Positions 47,220-59,068 are shown, counted from the stretch's first letter. The stretch is 64,000 nt of DNA from Immersiella caudata (GCA_030512335.1 JAULSU010000002.1:2728001-2792000), one strand, 5' to 3'. The notes: generated by a model from the sequence alone, not told the origin. Numbers and translations: made by a program.

Positions 47220-48897
47220 GGTTGCTGGTCTTTGTTTGCGCTCTTCTACTCCGTCCCCTCTCGAGTCCTCAAATTATCGTGGGAGTTGTGTCGTACCGAC
47301 TTTGGGTGCGGTTATGTGTGCGTTGGCTGCGTCGCAGCCGTGTCGTCGAGTCGTAAAATCCGCGTAAATCTCAAAAAACCCGCAGAGACGTGTTTCTTAT
47401 GCGGTTTACAGCACCAAGGGCATCGCTCGATCGCGGGAAAGGCTCAGAAGCGGCGCTGAATGCGAAACTAAAGCGACACACACGCTGCGCAATGCGGCAG
47501 AGGTAACGAGGGTGACGGAACGAGAAAAACGACGAAGCAGGCACTGCGCGAGGTGAAAGAGAAGAAGCGGGAACGCACACGCGCGTGGAGTTCGCAACAG
47601 AGGCCTTCCTCGTCGATTTGCAGACACCAACCAAGCAGGACCCGACGGATGGCGCAGCAGCCGCAAGCCGCCCCTTCTTTGCCCAAGGACCACCCAAAAT
47701 CCCCTGGTCCGATCCGCAGAGCCACAAAAACAATGACGCCCAGCGGCCGCGCCACCAACTGGGAACTAGCGTCGTATCTCAGTGAGACAGCCAACCAGAG
47801 CACCGGTTTCACGCGAGCGGCTGAGCTGAACCTCCTGTGGCAGATCAAAGAACCGCCCCACCTGGGCTGCACCAGGCTGCCTGACAGCAGGTCACGATGG
47901 TGGAATGAGAAGGCAAATTGGGCTAGCCTGCTTGCATGTAGCATACTTTGAACTCAATTACTCCCACTTACTGCTTAAAGTAGAAATTCCGTTTTCGCAT
48001 AACTTGGGATGGCTCCCACCTCAGCTTACGACGGATGCAACGGTGAGATGCTGGATGGAAGGGTTGCCGAGGGGATCCCTAGGCTGAAAACGCCCTACCA
48101 CCCCCTGAACCCCACCAGTCAACCGGGCATGCAGGCTAACGCGCGTCTCCGGCTCGGCATTTGGGCTTCGAGGTGAGACATTGAGCAGAGCCCCTTTTGG
48201 CATACTTGTGAGTTTCGACAGCAGACAAGTCCTTACCCAGAAGGATTGAAACATCAACATCCAGCGTGTGTATCAATGAGTTCTTGTCTACCATAGTTAA
48301 GGCAACTAATCAACTTCATCAGGAGGCTCATTCCTTGAGCGAGCTCGTTGTGATACGAACTTGAACATCAAACACACAGCAATGATTTCAAATTCTCTCC
48401 AACAGGCAAACAGAATCTGACAACGCTCAAAGACAACCCGAAGAGGTATGTGCAACTGGCGAACAAACTAATACTAAACAATACAATATAAGCAATAACT
48501 CATAGAACATGAGAAAAAAACAGAGGAGCAAAAAGAACTGCCCATCCTTACTCCCAGAAATATAGACAACCTAGATTGAACAGTTAGGATACAGACGGTG
48601 AAATAGCCGCTGTACGGCTAGAGTAGGTAGGCAAACAGGCAACTTCAAGGCGTGGCCGCATCGCGTTGCAGAGACAAGCATAAGTAGACACTTCACCGAC
48701 TGGTCTAACCCCAAAAATGTGGTGGCTTTCCTCGTTCGTCTTGTTCATCCATTTCCATCATTTCAGAGTCGTTATGCTAGTATTTGCACCATGCCCACAA
48801 ACAATAAAAAAACAAGACAGCATCCCATTTTCCGTGCCACCACATCATCAATACCCAGACAGGCTAAGTTTGTAGTAGGTAGAGAAATTCATCAGTC
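47220..48897. other. 1.7-kb promoter region of the MARVEL gene and 3' flank of the RhoGAP gene
   Basis: Open frames here (47371-47733 -, 47468-47944 -, 47553-47951 +) overlap on opposite strands and show no domain. About 48300-48720 is somewhat A-rich with scattered short A-tracts, as expected for 3' UTR sequence. No gene supported. Confidence 0.45.
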
Positions 48898-51616
48898 CTA
48901 GTAGTTCATTGGTCGATCCACGAGTGTAACGCCTTGCTGCGCGCCATCCGGTGGCGGCGTGGATGACGACGTCAGTGAGGATGGCGTGGGACCCACGCGG
49001 CGACCGCCTACGAATCTCGCCCCGCTCCTGCCAAGGCTGTTACGCTTCTCCAGCGGCGTGTCGGTTTCCGTCTTGGCGACGGCGTGCTCCGCCACAACTG
49101 CCGCTCCGTTCGGGATAAAGTTGCCGTCTGCCGGGTGGCTCAGATTCATGCCATACTCATCGGGCACTTCGAGGCTGGTGCGCTTCGGGAGAACCGGCCC
49201 CATGCTCTGCCTCTTGTTCCGTTCTGATGTGGGACTCGTCAGGCCTGTTGCAACGGGGAACCGAGTCTCAGGACCGCCGCTGCTCTTATCCCGGCGGTGG
49301 CCACGGGGACTCGGTGCCGGCGATGTCGCTCGGCTTCGGCTTCCACCGACCTTCTCCAGTAAAGCTCGAGTTCGCTCCTCCATGTGCGCCTTGCGATTGC
49401 TCTCGTCCGTGGAGATGGCCCGTGGTCGGTTTTGCTCGCCTCTCACTGAACCACCGCCGCCGCCGCCGCCGCTCGAGTTTTGGGTAGACAGTCGCTTGAG
49501 CTCCGAGAATATCGCGTCTTTATACGCGAAGAGATCACGGATTAGACGATAGGCGTGCTTCTCGTTCATCGAGAGGGACGTCTCGGTGCGAGGTCGCAGA
49601 ATGCAAGGCGCCAGCGAAGTCGCCAACTTGGCGATATACTCCTCATCAGCCGAAGTGAGGTCGATCAATCGTGTAAAGTGGTTCATGCAGGCGTCCAGGG
49701 TCGCAATGTTGGTAAGTCGCAACTGTGACAGGGTCTGCTGTAGCACCTGAATACGAGCCTGGTCGTTTTCTGTGGTAGAGGTGTAGATGGTCCGGATGAT
49801 TTCGTACACATGAGAAGACACAAGAGAATCTAGAATGCGTTAGCCGCTGCACTTTCAGTGGGGTCAAGTGGCCAGGAGCATACCAGGAAGCTCGAGCAAA
49901 TAGAGTTTCAATAAGCTAGCCACGGTGGGAATGTCGAATTCGGCAAATACCCCCTCAGCTGGAGGTTTCCCATTGTTCACCTTGGCTCGGAGCTTGTGAG
50001 TTTGAGAGAGCGGCACTTCGTGGAGCCAGACACCGCGTCGGGCTTCGTCGCCTTCGAGATCCGGATAGTGATGGTCCAAATAAGTCAAGAGGGATGTAAT
50101 GATGATGGGAACACGCTTCCTGTCCGCGCGCGCGCGTGGTTCCAGATCCACACCAAACGTTTGCTCATCAACCTTGTTGTAGTAATTCTCGTACACCATC
50201 ACCCTGGGGGCGAAGCCACCGGTGCGGTAGTTCTCCAAGAAGTACCGCAGATCTCCAAGCGGCTGGACTGTCTCCTGGTAGAGCATCATGTTGTCGACGG
50301 TGGACTGGAGGCTCGGGATCACGTTGCTAATGGAACCCGAGAAGTCGAGGATAACCGTCTTGATGGCCTTGAGGCGGTCGAGCTCGCACCGCTCCAGGAA
50401 CTTCAGGTGCACAAATATGGCTTCCTCGAGTTCGCAGCGCATCTCGTCGAGCTTCTTGACGCCAGCCTTGTACCTCTCGTCTGCCTCTCTGGCCTCCCTC
50501 TGCAGCTTTTCTGCTGGCGTCTCGTTCGGGCGGGCTGTGTTGATGACGTTCCATTTCTCAAGATACTCGCTCACTGCCCCAACAACAGGCGAATTGTCGC
50601 CCTCCGCTCCCGCCGTCGGGAGAGAAAAGGTCCTCGCAAGGGGTACCTTCTTCTCCGGCACACCGGCCATCTCGAAAGCCTTGGACTTCCACTGATAAAA
50701 CATTTTGGAGCTGTTGGCAAAGGTATTGCCGACGCTGAGCAAGCGTAGGAAGCCATGTGTGATCAAATCTTGGCCGATCCTCTCAGCATTGCTGACGCTC
50801 GTAGATCCCATACTCTTTTGTATATATTCCACAATGTCGGTACCCGCGGAGGTGTTCTGGTATGTGCCCAGGAAGGTCTTGGTCTCGCCCATCTTGATAG
50901 TGCTAAGCATGTGCGCCAAAATTGTCTTTACGCGATCTGGCGTGTAAACCTCGTCGCCGATCTCGTAGAGCTCATCCTCCTCGACCGGTTCGGGCTCTAC
51001 CTTGATCTCGGGGATCGGCTGCTTTCCCTTCGGGCTGACCTCAGGATCTTGAAACGCGAGCTTATTCTCTTCCTCGATGTCCTCGACTAGTCGACACTTG
51101 TTGAAGTAGTTGCTCCTCAATTTCTTCACTGTCTCGGCTTGTTTGTCGTGGGCCTTGATGCGGGCCTGGAGCTCATCCTGGGAGTCCTGTATCCGGGACT
51201 CGTGGGCTTCGCACCAACGCGAAAAGGGGTTGACCACCAAGTCCCGGATGTTTTGCGCGATCTTCTTGTGATTCTTCGCGGCGTCCTCCATCTCGGTCCG
51301 TACGCCATCGTAGGCTTTTCGTACGCTAGCGCCATCGTCGCGGGTAAAGCCACCTTGAGCTTTGTCGACTGCAGGGGCGATTTCGGCCAAGCGGGAACCG
51401 TAGGCCTCCTCAGCCTCTGCGCGCATGCGAGCAATCGTCAGAACCTGGCGGTTCTCGACGACACCCTGTTGCAGCTTGCCGAACAGGACCCCAAGCCCTG
51501 CGCAGAGAGCGTCAGCATCGTACAAAGTCTAGCGGCCATTGTGGCCCGGGATCGCGCGCCGTAAACCTACCTGCGGCGTAGTCATTCGACCAGAAGGAAT
51601 CCGCGAAGCCTGGCAT
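48898..51616 (-). CDS. rgd2: F-BAR / DEP / RhoGAP protein, Rgd2 type
   Basis: A multidomain regulator of Rho-family GTPases at curved membranes, with the architecture of yeast Rgd2 (FCH/F-BAR, DEP, RhoGAP). Exons 51616-51571, 51497-49884 and 49829-48898 give 863 aa; introns are 73 and 54 nt. Exon 1 encodes only MPGFADSFWSNDYAA, the usual start of this family. The F-BAR coiled coil runs through about 15-210 (LGVLFGKLQQGVVENRQVL, NHKKIAQNIRDLV) and resumes at 340-450. The DEP domain lies between (TFLGTYQNTSAGTDIVEYI, LITHGFLRLL). The RhoGAP region starts near FGVDLEPR (about 485) and includes FDIPTVASLLKLYLLELPG and HVYEIIRTIYTS. Where RhoGAPs usually read G-I-F-R with the arginine finger, this protein reads GVWLHEVPL. 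The last 200 residues are Ser/Pro/Arg-rich with a poly-Gly run, likely a phosphorylated tail. Confidence 0.92.
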
Positions 51617-52897
51617 CTTGCTCAGCGGGGGGCGAAATTAGCTGTGTTGTGTAGTGCCAGGTTGAATCAAGCGCCAGTAACAGTCTGATGTGTCGGGTAT
51701 TCGGGTTGTTCGGGATCGGCGGTGTGGTTTGAAGCAAACGCTCTGTTTTTACGAGGGTAGAAGCCAGTCGCGACCAAGCTGTTGTTGGAAAATAAAGCAG
51801 ACGCTGCAGGGGAAGCCAGAGTTTTGGCGTCGGCGCGATTGAGGCTGAGGCAGGCGAACGCTTGGCTTGTGTTCTCAATGAAGGATTGCAGCCGCAATCT
51901 GTGAGCCACCTAAAAATGTTCAGGGGGTTCTGAATCTGGAGACCTCTGGAAGCCCGGACCCGCCCCCGATGCCGATCGGTCAAAGAGCTGGGTGGAACGG
52001 AATAAGCGATGGCAGTGGCTAGGGGGGGCCGTTACGAGTTTACAAAGGCACAAGTGTGGGTTGATATGGGACTCGCGCCTGCTGCTGTTGTGCCCTGCAA
52101 CGAATGTTTTCTGCCTCTATCGTTCGTCCACAAAGCACTCTACACGCTGACAACATCTGCATAGCTGCTTAAGCTTATATTCGTGTTTGCATGACCCCCC
52201 CCCCCCCCAGAGAGAAGCCCCAGCGGCCCGGTTCAAGCACGCGGGCAAGCCCAAATGCCACGCTGGAGTGTCATCTTGACTCTCCCGCTGTCATTGATTG
52301 GGCGTTGGGAATGGCGTCCATGCGGAAACTGAAGACGATGGAAGATCACCGTGGAAGATTTTGGCACCCGACCAGTGCCCAGCGCCGACCAGTGTCGCGA
52401 AACCCAAAGTCTTGCTCCTTCGTAGCACAGAAAGGAAAATATAGTGGCACCAGAGCAATCATCTCAGACTCCGTCAGTGTGCGACAGCGACATGGAGTTG
52501 GTTCATGTTGCTGCAGGCGAGAAAGGAGAAGTCCCCTGTCGCGCTTCGTAGCGTGCACGCCACGAGTGCGCCAAACCCGCTTGGCGCTCAGCTTTCAGCT
52601 GTTGTCCTCAGCAGTTTCGCGCTGGTTGCCAGAAGCCGTTTTGGACGAAGACACAAGCCGTTGAGCTTTCGGTCACTCTCCGATTCGGACTTGAAGATGT
52701 TTACAATGCCTGCCTAACGCACCTAGGTACGAATGCATATGTTTCAGTAAGAAATACGCAGCCGATTCATCGCGCGCGTAATTTTCGGCGTTTAGAACGA
52801 CATGCATCGGCCTGTCACTAGAAAATAAATGGATAATGGCATTAGACCCCTGCCCCACATGCCGTGATAATGACAAACTAACTCCTCTCAAACAACA
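51617..52897. promoter_or_regulatory. Divergent 1.3-kb promoter region, rgd2 / dipeptidase
   Basis: It holds both promoters. A C14 run lies at 52195-52208 and an ACCTAGGTACG motif at about 52720. Short frames on both strands (51582-51983 -, 52191-52664 +) show no resemblance. No TATA box can be assigned with confidence. Confidence 0.45.
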
Positions 52898-54326
52898 ATG
52901 GTCAAGCTATCCGAACAACCATCCCGGACGTCCCGGACGTCCCGGAGGGCGCGCACTTGCTTGCTGCTGGCTGTCTCTTCGCTGTCCGCGGTAAGTTTGT
53001 TCTTTGGGCCGACTGGCGACAGATTCTTCCAAAATGTTTCCCATGATGGACGGGGGCGTTGGCAAAGCGATCGATCCATCGAGGATCGTGTGAAGCACAT
53101 CCTCAAGCACACGCCATTGATCGATGGCCACAATGACGTCGCAGTATATATCCGCGGCGCATTTAATAACCACATTTATGGTGACAACTTCACCGGCCCC
53201 TTCGTAGACGGATCTCTTCCGTACCACGTCGATCTCGCTCGACTCCGCCAAGGACAAGTCGGGGGTGCCTTCTGGAGCGTCTTTTGGCCATGCCCTTCCA
53301 AAGGCAACGACTATTCGGACGACAACTACGCACCTGGTCAGCCCCCCCCGTTCCCATCTTTAAGCCCATCACTCTGAATTAACTAGCCCCCTCCCAGTCG
53401 TTCAATCCACCCTCTCCCAAATCGACCTTATGACCCGCCTGAAGACCGCCTACCCCAAGGACTTCTCCCCCGCCCTCACTGCCTCTACCTCCCTCGCCTC
53501 CTTCAAACACCACGGCCAACTCATCTCACCCCTCGGCATTGAAGGCCTCCACCAAATTGGGAACTCCGCCGCCACCTTGCGTCTTTACCACGCCCTCGGG
53601 GTGCGCTACTCCACTCTAACCCACAACTGCGGCAACCGCTTCGCTGACGCTGCCCTTTGGGAGAATCCATTCCGCAAAGCCCCCTCCGTCTGGGGCGGTG
53701 TCAGCCCTGCAGGCCGGCAACTTATTCATGAGATGAACCGCCTGGGCATGATTGTCGATCTGTCACACACCAGTGTGGAGACGCAGCTGGATGTGCTGGG
53801 CGGGAGCAAGCGCGATGGGTGGGGGGGGAGTAAAGCGCCGGTGATCTTTTCGCACTCGAGCGTGTATGCGCTGTGTCCGCATCCGAGGAACGTGGAGGAT
53901 AGGGTTTTGAAGTTGGTGAAAGAGAAGAGAGGTGTGGTGATGATTAACTTTGCGCCGGATTTTGTGTCGTGTGTGGAGGGCAGCGATGGGAGTGGGATTC
54001 CGCTGTTTGATGAGGGAAACTCGACGCTGGAACGAGTGGCTGAGCATGTCATGTATGTCGGGGAGCTGATCGGGTACGAGCATGTTGGGATTGGGAGTGA
54101 TTTTGATGGGATTGAGAGCACGCCGAGGGGTCTGGAGGATGTGTCAAAGTACCCGGATTTGTTCGCGGAGTTACTGAAGATGGGGGTGGCCGATGAGGAT
54201 GCGGCGAAGGTGGCGGGAGGGAACGTTTTGAGGGTGTGGAGAGAGGTTGAGCAGGTGGCAGAGAGGATGCAGAAGGCTGGTGAGCCGGTTCTTGAGGACG
54301 ATCTAGAATCTCCTCACTGGAAGTAG
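52898..54326 (+). CDS. Membrane (renal-type) dipeptidase, peptidase family M19
   Basis: Zinc dipeptidase cleaving dipeptides, of the renal dipeptidase family. Exons 52898-53336 and 53398-54326 give 455 aa; the 61-nt intron starts with GTCAGC and ends CCCAG after an AACTAG branch-like sequence. Residues 1-20 are basic with a short RTSRTSRR repeat encoded by a tandem CGGACGTCC duplication. A hydrophobic segment follows (about 21-37), suggesting a type II signal anchor. Zinc ligands visible in family order: His78 and Asp80 in LIDGHND, the bridging Glu in SPLGIEGLHQIGNS, His in VDLSHTSVET, His in VIFSHSSVYALCPHPRN, and Asp in GSDFDGIE. GVRYSTLTHNCGN and the GGNVLRVW end are conserved. Several NxT/S sites fit an extracytosolic catalytic domain. 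No GPI signal is seen at the C-terminus. Confidence 0.93.
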
Positions 54327-54550
54327 ATACCCCCATTCGAGCGGCACGCAAAACCGAGCCAGCTATTTTGAATACGCTCGATTGTTATAGGGTACATAAA
54401 TACAAGTTGGTGGTTGACCAGCCCAAAGTGGCGCCCATCGTTCCTTAATGCCAGTCCATCCACGATGCAGCCCCAGGTTGTCGTACATGAGCTCTCCCTC
54501 TCGAGACGAGCTCTCCCAAAATTCTATACCAAATGCCCGCCCGATCTCGC

Positions 54551-55033
54551 TCAGCCCCTCCGCTCGACCTTGTTGAGCCTCCTGCTCGTCTCGGTCTGGT
54601 TCCTCGTCCTCTGTCCACGCACCGGCAAACCCATGGCGTGCCGCCTACCGCGGTAGGTACCGATATCACGCAATCGCTTAATGTTATCCTGAATGATTTT
54701 CCGCGCGTCGTTCTCGATCGTCATGGTCGATAGTTCGGCTGTCAGAGCGGTGACGGTCTTGGGCGGGAGCGTGCCGACCTTTGCGCGTGGGTGGATGCAG
54801 TACTTTGCCAGGATGCGGACTGATTTGGCAGGACCGAGGGCGTAGAAGGACTCGAGGGCTTTCTGCGGGAGAATAAGTCTGTGAGTCGGTGAGGGAGAGG
54901 GGGCGCGGAAGGGGGCGCACCTTCACGAGCTTATTCTCGTTGAAATTGACTCCGAGAATGAGCACCTGCGTGGGTTAGCTTCAATTGAGATGGACAGGCG
55001 ATGCGGGCGCCGAATAAGGGCAGCGCTTACCAT
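54551..55033 (-). CDS. mrps13: Mitochondrial ribosomal protein uS13m
   Basis: Small-subunit mitoribosomal protein S13 (yeast Sws2). Three exons: 55033-55031, 54965-54921 and 54862-54551, giving 119 aa. The first coding exon is the ATG alone, followed at once by GTAAGC; the second supplies VLILGVNFNENKLVK. This reconstructs the MV(L/F)ILGVNF start typical of fungal uS13m, so the model is strong despite the three-nucleotide exon. Introns are 65 nt (GTTAGC complement of a GCTAAC branch) and 58 nt. The helical block SFYALGPAKSVRILAKYC is followed by TALTAELSTMTIEN and the RNA-binding RLRDIGTYRGRRHAMGLPVR and GQRTRNQTETSRRLNK motifs universal in S13. The gene is divergent from the METTL25-like gene, 301 bp away, and was easy to miss because each exon is short. 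Confidence 0.94.
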
Positions 55034-55334
55034 CTTGTCTGGTTCTGATGATCAATCACCTCGTAGACAGGGGCATACTTTGGAGGGCTCGAGATGGGCT
55101 TGAAGCGTTGACATCGCGATTGGAGCTTTGCGATGCGGGTCGTTTGCCAACAAAATAGTTACACCAGCTGGTAGGTACTCGTGGCAGGTGCAAGCAGCTG
55201 GTGGGGAACAGGGATGATTTAGCGTGGACCCGACTAAATTTCCACTACCTAGCACCACCACCACTTACATGGCTTAGAAGAGTCACAAACATTGAGGTTC
55301 TTCGTTCCAGCTTTCTCTGCGAACTCACCAGAAT
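55034..55334. promoter_or_regulatory. Compact bidirectional promoter, uS13m / METTL25-like
   Basis: Only 301 bp separate the two divergent start codons, so the genes almost certainly share regulatory DNA. No TATA box is evident on either side. Confidence 0.6.
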
Positions 55335-57101
55335 ATGAGACCGGTCAACGACCTTCCCTACTCGGAGGGGTTCGACTCTACTGAGGAGTACGTTGAGAGG
55401 CTTCTCAATTTCACATCGACTTCGGACCTTTTCCAGTTTCTCTGCGGCGGAGTACACATTCTCGACTTTTTCACTACCGAGCCTGGCCTTTTCGTCTCGG
55501 CTGTGCCCAAAGATTGGCAACGATTTCTCCTAGAGTCTGATCCGGTGGATTTGCTAGACTTCCTCATGCGAGATGATCTGGACTCGTCTTCAGGTGCGCC
55601 TGGCGCGCCTCCCGCGACCCTGCTTCAGTATGTCAAGGACATCAGGAGGCTTTCCCTTCAGCGGTCTTTTCATCCTATCAAGCCGAAGATGCCCGTCCTC
55701 GAGAGATCCGTGGCTCTCGGTATGAGCACTAAAAAAGTTCATGAGGTTACGCACTTCTCTGGTTACATTGACAAGCTGTCGGACGAGGTCGGCGAAGTCT
55801 CAGGCGCGAAGGTGACGCACCTGGTCGACTTTGGAAGTGGGCAAAACTATCTCGGGCGGGCGCTGGCAAGTCCACCCTACAATCGCCATATCGTCGCCGT
55901 TGAGAGCAAGGAGTCAAACATGGCCGGCGCCAAGGGGTTGGACATACTGTCGGGCTTGGCCGAGAGAGAGAAGCGCCTCCGGAACAAAAAGCTCTACCAC
56001 CAAATCATTGAAAGAGTAGATCCAGCGCTGCGCAATGACGAACAGGCACTGAAAGCAGCAGCCAAGTCGCTCGGTGTAACTGACGACGAGATTACCACCA
56101 TTGATCTCAGACCATTGAGAGAGCTGCAGGCAACTTACACGGCGGAAGAGGGAAAGGGCTTCGTCGAGTACGTTGTCGGCCGTCTCGAGCATGCAGATTT
56201 GACGGGTGTTATCTCACAGCTTCGCGGCCACGAAGACCTGAGTAATATTGAGGACCTCCGCATGATGGCAGTTTCGATTCACTCTTGCGGCAACCTCTCC
56301 CACTACGGCCTCCAGTCTCTAGTTTTAAATCCTTGCATCAAAGCTATAGCTATTGTGGGATGTTGCTACAATCTGCTGACGGAAAAGCTTGGACCGCCGA
56401 CGTACAAGCCTCCGTTCAGTCGCCCAAGCCTGCAGCCGATCAACGCAAGAGTTTCCAGGGAATCGGAGAGGCGGGATCCTCAAGGGTTCCCTATGAGCGA
56501 GCGCCTTTGCACTTACAACAACGGTATCCGACTCAACATCACCGCCCGTATGATGGCCTGCCAGGCCCCATACAACTGGACGGATAAGGAGAGTGACGCC
56601 TTTTTCACACGCCACTTCTTCCGCGCAGTGCTCCAGAGGATATTCCTGGATAAGGGCGTTATCTCCAGGATCTATCATGGAGACGATTCGGAAGGCGGCA
56701 AGGACAGTCCGTTCAACTCAAGCACCAACCCGGTCGTCATTGGCTCTCTTCGAAAAGCGTGCTACAAATCGTTCAATGCATACGTTCGTGGTGCAATACA
56801 AAAGCTTACGACCAACGACGACTTCAGCCAATACAGCCAAGTAATTGCAGAGAAGCTGGGCGACATGACAGACGAGGAGATCGCGCGGTATGAAGAAGAC
56901 TACCGATGTCGGAAGCGGGAGCTGAGCGCTGTATGGAGCCTAATGGCATTCAGTGCATGCGTCGTGGAATCCCTTATCGTGACGGATCGCTGGCTGTTCC
57001 TCAAGGAGCACTCCGACATTGTCCGAGACTGCTGGGTGGAGACGGTTTTTGACTACCAACAGAGCCCGCGGAACCTGGTAGTTGTTGGCATAAAAATATA
57101 A
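55335..57101 (+). CDS. METTL25/RRNAD1-like methyltransferase
   Basis: A predicted S-adenosylmethionine-dependent methyltransferase of the Methyltransf_32 group that includes METTL25 and METTL25B (RRNAD1); the substrate in fungi is unknown. It is a single exon of 588 aa. The N-terminal 140 residues are helical and family-specific (LLRDDLDSS-like, LLQYVKDIRRLSLQR, MSTKKVHEV). The SAM-binding motif I is VDFGSGQNYLGRALA at about 164-178, followed by HIVAVESKE (motif II acidic residue). SIHSCGNLSHYGLQSL and IAIVGCCYNLLTEK form the putative catalytic region, the latter conserved in the family. The C-terminal third (RHFFRAVLQRIFLDKG, RLxKACYKSFNAYVRGA-like, YRCRKRELSAVWSLMA) matches METTL25 proteins. 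It diverges from uS13m. Confidence 0.9.
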   Translation: MRPVNDLPYSEGFDSTEEYVERLLNFTSTSDLFQFLCGGVHILDFFTTEPGLFVSAVPKDWQRFLLESDPVDLLDFLMRDDLDSSSGAPGAPPATLLQYVKDIRRLSLQRSFHPIKPKMPVLERSVALGMSTKKVHEVTHFSGYIDKLSDEVGEVSGAKVTHLVDFGSGQNYLGRALASPPYNRHIVAVESKESNMAGAKGLDILSGLAEREKRLRNKKLYHQIIERVDPALRNDEQALKAAAKSLGVTDDEITTIDLRPLRELQATYTAEEGKGFVEYVVGRLEHADLTGVISQLRGHEDLSNIEDLRMMAVSIHSCGNLSHYGLQSLVLNPCIKAIAIVGCCYNLLTEKLGPPTYKPPFSRPSLQPINARVSRESERRDPQGFPMSERLCTYNNGIRLNITARMMACQAPYNWTDKESDAFFTRHFFRAVLQRIFLDKGVISRIYHGDDSEGGKDSPFNSSTNPVVIGSLRKACYKSFNAYVRGAIQKLTTNDDFSQYSQVIAEKLGDMTDEEIARYEEDYRCRKRELSAVWSLMAFSACVVESLIVTDRWLFLKEHSDIVRDCWVETVFDYQQSPRNLVVVGIKI

Positions 57102-59068
57102 TGCGCGGTAGAGATTAAACAGCATCGGAAAACGATGGCACTTCGATCGGATGCTGCCCCCCGAACTGTGGATTGGTTGCAAGATCCGGCCGGGAGTTTA
57201 TGCCAGCGCCCATCGGGCCGAGGGGCGCTGCAGGAAGCCGACTGTCGACTTTACTATGGTCAGCGGCCCAATCAGAGATCCCAGCTGCGGCAGCCCAGGT
57301 GGGAGTTTTGACCTGTCAGGTTCTGCACCCGGCTTCGTAGGGTTTGATATGTAATAAAACTGACCCCGAGGCTAAGGCAAGGCATTTCCAGAGTTGTCAA
57401 CCAAGTCGTACCTTAGCTACGTCCAAGAGCCGGCCGCGGTCGCCGGGATACACCGATTCGGTCAGGCCGACCTGTTTATGAATCTTTGAGCTTTGCCGGA
57501 CCTCGTGCGTAAGGGAACCCCCGCGTCCTCCCCATATTGTGGGACGTATAGGATGCAAGAGCACGGGATAGAGTTTCTGCGAGGGGCTGTGACGGCAACG
57601 CCTACCACGGCCGGTGAATGCAGGCTGCATCGCCAGGAACAGGAACACAGCGGATGTGTATTGTACTGGTACGTTTCCACTTTGCTTTCTGGTGTTAGTA
57701 GGGCGGCGGGAAGCGAGGGTTAGCAACGGCTCAGCGACTCATCTTCCTTCCTGATGTGAGTCTCATCTTCAGCGACCTCGGACGGTGTTGCATGACCCAT
57801 CAACTGCCCCTCCGACAGTTGTCTACTAGCATCTAGAGTCGGCATTCGATGCGCAGCAACTTTCGTTGGGACTTTGTCAGGGCTCCACGCTCTCTGTGCG
57901 TGATGCATCGGATCAGGAGTCTTGGTGACGCCAATCGAGGGGTCGTCCCTTCCCCCCCACGCTCTTACCCCACCACCGACATAATATGCAAGTGCCGCCC
58001 AATGTGGAATCCCTTCGTTCTGGCACACCCGCCGGCCGGGTGCTCTTGCTACTTGTACTGGGAGAGCCAGCAGCAATGCCTGCCGCCAGTGGGAAGCTAT
58101 TTGGGTGCTTTGCATTCTCAGCCAAGTTCCGACAAGTTTTGTGGTACATATACCCGTGACGTATGGTGCTTGTGATGCATCGTCTCTTTCTTCCCCCCTC
58201 TCCACCCCCCCCCCCCCCCTTTCAGCCTTTCTCTCTTTAGCTCCCTCTCTTGGAACCCCTCAGGCCCGGAGCATTGTCCACCTTTGACCCTGATCACCTG
58301 ATCAATCCGACAAAGACTCGGCGTTCCCCTTCACTTTACGGCGAGCCCACCCACTCTGCGGCGCTTCTGCGCGGGGGAAGCATCCTGCTTCTGCCATCTC
58401 GCGTCTTCAGGAAGGCGTATCGGGTGCAGAGACAGCAACATGTGTTGAAATCCTGATTTTTTTCTCCACCAGCTCAAGCCATTGTGGTGTGCCAGGGGTA
58501 AAGAAAGGGAGACGCAGACACCGAACACTCTGCGTTACGGTTACCCGACAACCCACTCACACACACGCATCTCCACACCATCCCCCCGAATTGCATTAAC
58601 GCACGCCCAACCAACCACCCACTCCCCCGCGCCCGCAACGGCGACCGCCATGTCGTGACATATCTCGTTCGGGTGGGATTTAGAGTGGCAAGCCGTTTTT
58701 GAGAGGGGTTTTATTTATTTACGCAGTAGCTTGATCGCCAATCTCACCTTGGCTGCTTGCCATTCATCCAAAGCCCAAGTGCTTTTTGGCATATACCACA
58801 TGCTGTTGTGGCCGCCGGCCTTATTCCCTGATTCCTTCAAGTCGAACCGAATCGATCTGCGGGTCAAACCCTGGACGTTGGGACTGGAATTCTTGCCCCC
58901 GTATTTTTTCGTTTCTATCTAGCTTTAAGTTTACCTTCCGGTACTAGCCACGCGGGGAAGGAAACTGGGATTTGAACCGACCAACACACTTGCTACGAAC
59001 TTCAACCTTCTTGAGTAGGGGACAGGTCTTGCGAGCCCTGGTTTGAGGTGCGCTACGGCCGCAGTATC
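57102..59068. other. 2.0-kb intergenic region
   Basis: It lies between two plus-strand genes. A C15 run is at 58205-58219. A minus frame at 57720-58205 (161 codons) and others show no domain. A GGTTCAAATCC B-box-like match on the minus strand near 58970 was tested as a tRNA and rejected. No gene supported. Confidence 0.45.

Noticed and set aside
58950..59050. Exact B-box-like GGTTCAAATCC on the minus strand
   Set aside because: The T stem pairs at only three of five positions, and no A box with a foldable D arm or acceptor stem is present.
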